Shown here in pieces: positions 12,946-13,917 of a stretch of DNA of 13,917 nucleotides; position 1 is the first letter of the stretch; each line of letters starts with the position of its first letter. The stretch lies in assembly GCA_900553205.1 (NCBI GenBank), contig USCK01000039.1:1-13917 (forward strand). The letters run 5' to 3'. The notes beneath the pieces are model-generated. The model did no database searches and had not been told where the DNA came from. It worked only from the letters and a program-made list of their open reading frames with translations. This DNA comes from an uncultured bacterium (GTDB lineage: Bacteria > Cyanobacteriota > Vampirovibrionia > Gastranaerophilales > Gastranaerophilaceae). A program made the translations under genes and the position numbers.

Positions 12946-13134
12946 AAACCGCAGACAGTTAGTTATGCTGACAGAGTTTCAAGGTGCAAATCCTCGATGT
13001 AAAAGAAACAAAGTTTCTAGCTCATCACATTATAAAAGGAAGAACCGGCTAACCTAGGTTACACAGTCGAAATATTAAAATAGTTTTTAAATGTGTAAGA
13101 TTTTGCGGTAAAGTAATTGACGCAAAGTCTTTTT
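12946..13134 (+). ncRNA. Ribosomal protein L10 leader (autoregulatory mRNA element)
   Basis: The leader holds CCGCAGACAG (12949-12958) and, further on, AAGGTGCAAATCCTCGATG. These match the conserved pieces of bacterial L10 leaders, where L10 bound to L12 represses its own operon. GAAAC/GTTTC can form a hairpin near 13007-13019. TAACCTAGGTTA (13050-13061) is a 12-bp palindrome. TTACACA (13059-13065) pairs perfectly with TGTGTAA (13092-13098), ending right where the terminator stem starts at 13099. Exact aptamer boundaries and which helices are mutually exclusive cannot be settled by eye. Confidence 0.75.
13099..13134 (+). terminator. Attenuator terminator in the rplJ leader
   Basis: GATTTTGCG (13099-13107) and CGCAAAGTC (13121-13129) form a 9-bp stem with one G-U pair and a 13-nt loop, directly followed by five T. 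It lies 68 bp before the rplJ ATG, inside the leader, as expected for a regulated terminator of an L10 leader. Confidence 0.7.
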
Positions 13135-13202
13135 ACTATGTAAACAAAAGGTCGAAACGGATTTATTATTAATTCGCAAAAATAAAAACAAAGGAGCAAA
13201 AA

Positions 13203-13724
13203 ATGTCAACAAAAGCCTTTAAATCAGAAAAAATTTCTCAAATGAAAGAGAAAATTGAAAAGGCAAAAGTTGCTATCGTTACTGATTACAAAGGTTTATC
13301 AGTAGAAGAAATTACCAAACTAAGACGCTCAATTCAAAAAGAAGACGGCGATTATATGGTAACTAAAAATACTTTAGCAAAAATTGCCGTTAAAGGAACA
13401 GAATATGAAGTATTAGCTGATTCTTTGACAGGTCCTGTTGCAATCGCATTTGGTTTTGACGATCAGGTTGCACCAGCAAAAGCATTGGCAAAATTCATTA
13501 AAGAAACCAAAAAAGGTGAAATATTAGCAGCTGCTATGGACGGTAAATTGTTATCTGCAGCAGAAGCAAAAGCATTGGCTACATTGCCTTCAAAACACGA
13601 AATTTATGCAAAAATGCTTGGTTGTATCAATTCACCTGCATCTGGTATCGCAAACTCTATCAATGCAGTTATGTCTTCATTAACAAGAGCTATGGCTGCT
13701 GTTAGAGATCAAAAATCTGCGTAA
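13203..13724 (+). CDS. rplJ: 50S ribosomal protein L10
   Basis: L10 forms the base of the ribosomal stalk and binds the L7/L12 dimers through its C-terminal helix. The 173-aa product has the usual N-terminal globular domain: KAKVAIVTDYKGLSVEEITKLR (about residues 20-41), MVTKNTLAKIA (52-62) and LTGPVAIAF (75-83). The C-terminal helical tail, SGIANSINAVMSSLTRAMAAVRDQ, carries L12 sites. Length is normal. AAGGAG at 13191-13196 lies 6 nt before the ATG. Expression is probably controlled by the leader at 12946-13134. rplL follows after 73 bp. The stop codon lies within a perfect hairpin. Confidence 0.98.
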   Translation: MSTKAFKSEKISQMKEKIEKAKVAIVTDYKGLSVEEITKLRRSIQKEDGDYMVTKNTLAKIAVKGTEYEVLADSLTGPVAIAFGFDDQVAPAKALAKFIKETKKGEILAAAMDGKLLSAAEAKALATLPSKHEIYAKMLGCINSPASGIANSINAVMSSLTRAMAAVRDQKSA

Positions 13725-13751
13725 GATTTACGCATCTGATTATTAATCAGA
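13718..13751 (+). promoter_or_regulatory. Two adjacent hairpins between rplJ and rplL
   Basis: TGCGTAA (13718-13724) and TTACGCA (13728-13734) make a 7-bp stem whose 5' arm contains the rplJ stop. TCTGAT (13735-13740) and ATCAGA (13746-13751) make a second stem immediately after, so the two can stack. No U-run follows, so they are not an ordinary terminator. Processing, mRNA stability or partial termination are possibilities. Confidence 0.55.
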
Positions 13752-13797
13752 ACAAAACGTATATTACACAAATTAAAATAATAAAAAGGAGAAAACC

Positions 13798-13917
13798 ATG
13801 AGTGTAGAATCTATTTTAGAATCAATCGAAAAATTAACTTTATTAGAAGCTTCAGAATTAGTAAAAGCTATGGAAGAAAAATTCGGCGTTTCTGCTGCTG
13901 CTCCAGTTGCTGTAGCT
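13798..13917 (+). CDS. rplL: 50S ribosomal protein L7/L12 (3' end outside the window)
   Basis: The first 40 codons are present and the frame is open at the right edge. MSVESILESIEKLTLLEASE followed by LVKAMEEKFGVSAAAPVAVA is the L7/L12 N-terminal dimerisation domain, which attaches to L10, and the start of the alanine-rich hinge. The C-terminal domain that contacts translation factors is missing from the window. AAGGAG (13786-13791) lies 6 nt before the ATG. It is cotranscribed with rplJ; L12 is normally made in several-fold excess over L10, so extra control in the rplJ-rplL gap would make sense. Confidence 0.97.
   Translation, partial: MSVESILESIEKLTLLEASELVKAMEEKFGVSAAAPVAVA

Overview
The window is an AT-rich bacterial chromosome segment. 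Its centre is a compact, complete-looking type II-C CRISPR-Cas module: cas9, cas1 and cas2 on the minus strand, with a tracrRNA and a one-spacer array on the plus strand. Ordinary housekeeping genes follow: NAD kinase, a DUF2130 protein, an SLH-domain envelope protein, and rplJ followed by the start of rplL. Three features suggest a Gram-negative-type, low-GC gut bacterium: SLH repeats behind a signal peptide, Shine-Dalgarno sites of the AAGGAG type, and dispersed palindromic repeats. A Gastranaerophilales/Melainabacteria-like (Cyanobacteriota) host is my best guess, but it is inference only, since no rRNA or other lineage marker is present.

Layout. (1) 1-197: the 3' end of a secreted YDKYG-repeat protein gene. 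(2) 287-1372: a class II Fic AMP-transferase gene with a C-terminal helix-turn-helix. Its promoter region carries GTGGCAA copies at an exact 11-bp period. (3) 1367-1466: repeat-spacer-repeat, with the first repeat degenerate and overlapping the fic stop codon. (4) About 1506-1600: tracrRNA. (5) 1639-6046: cas2, cas1 and cas9, read leftward. (6) 6163-6780: a second YDKYG-repeat protein and a small hypothetical gene. (7) 6879-7676: two copies of a dispersed palindromic repeat around a phage tail-fibre-like gene. A second, LamG-like tail-fibre or adhesin gene follows at 7698-8753. (8) 8761-12827: nadK, a T/P-rich hypothetical gene, a DUF2130 gene and an SLH gene, all leftward. (9) 12912-13917: promoter, L10 leader with an attenuator, rplJ and the 5' end of rplL.

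How the CRISPR parts fit. Each repeat ends in a perfect extended -10 element (TGTTATAAT), so the first repeat should start a transcript inside the spacer and leave a guide of about 22 nt. The tracrRNA has its own extended -10. Its anti-repeat pairs with the intact repeat as a 9-bp lower stem, a small bulge and an 18-bp upper stem. Cas9 (1028 aa) keeps all the RuvC and HNH catalytic residues, and Cas1 keeps its active site. The system therefore looks competent although the array holds one spacer. The fic-CRISPR block sits between two paralogous YDKYG-repeat genes, which suggests an island inserted between, or recombining through, related genes.
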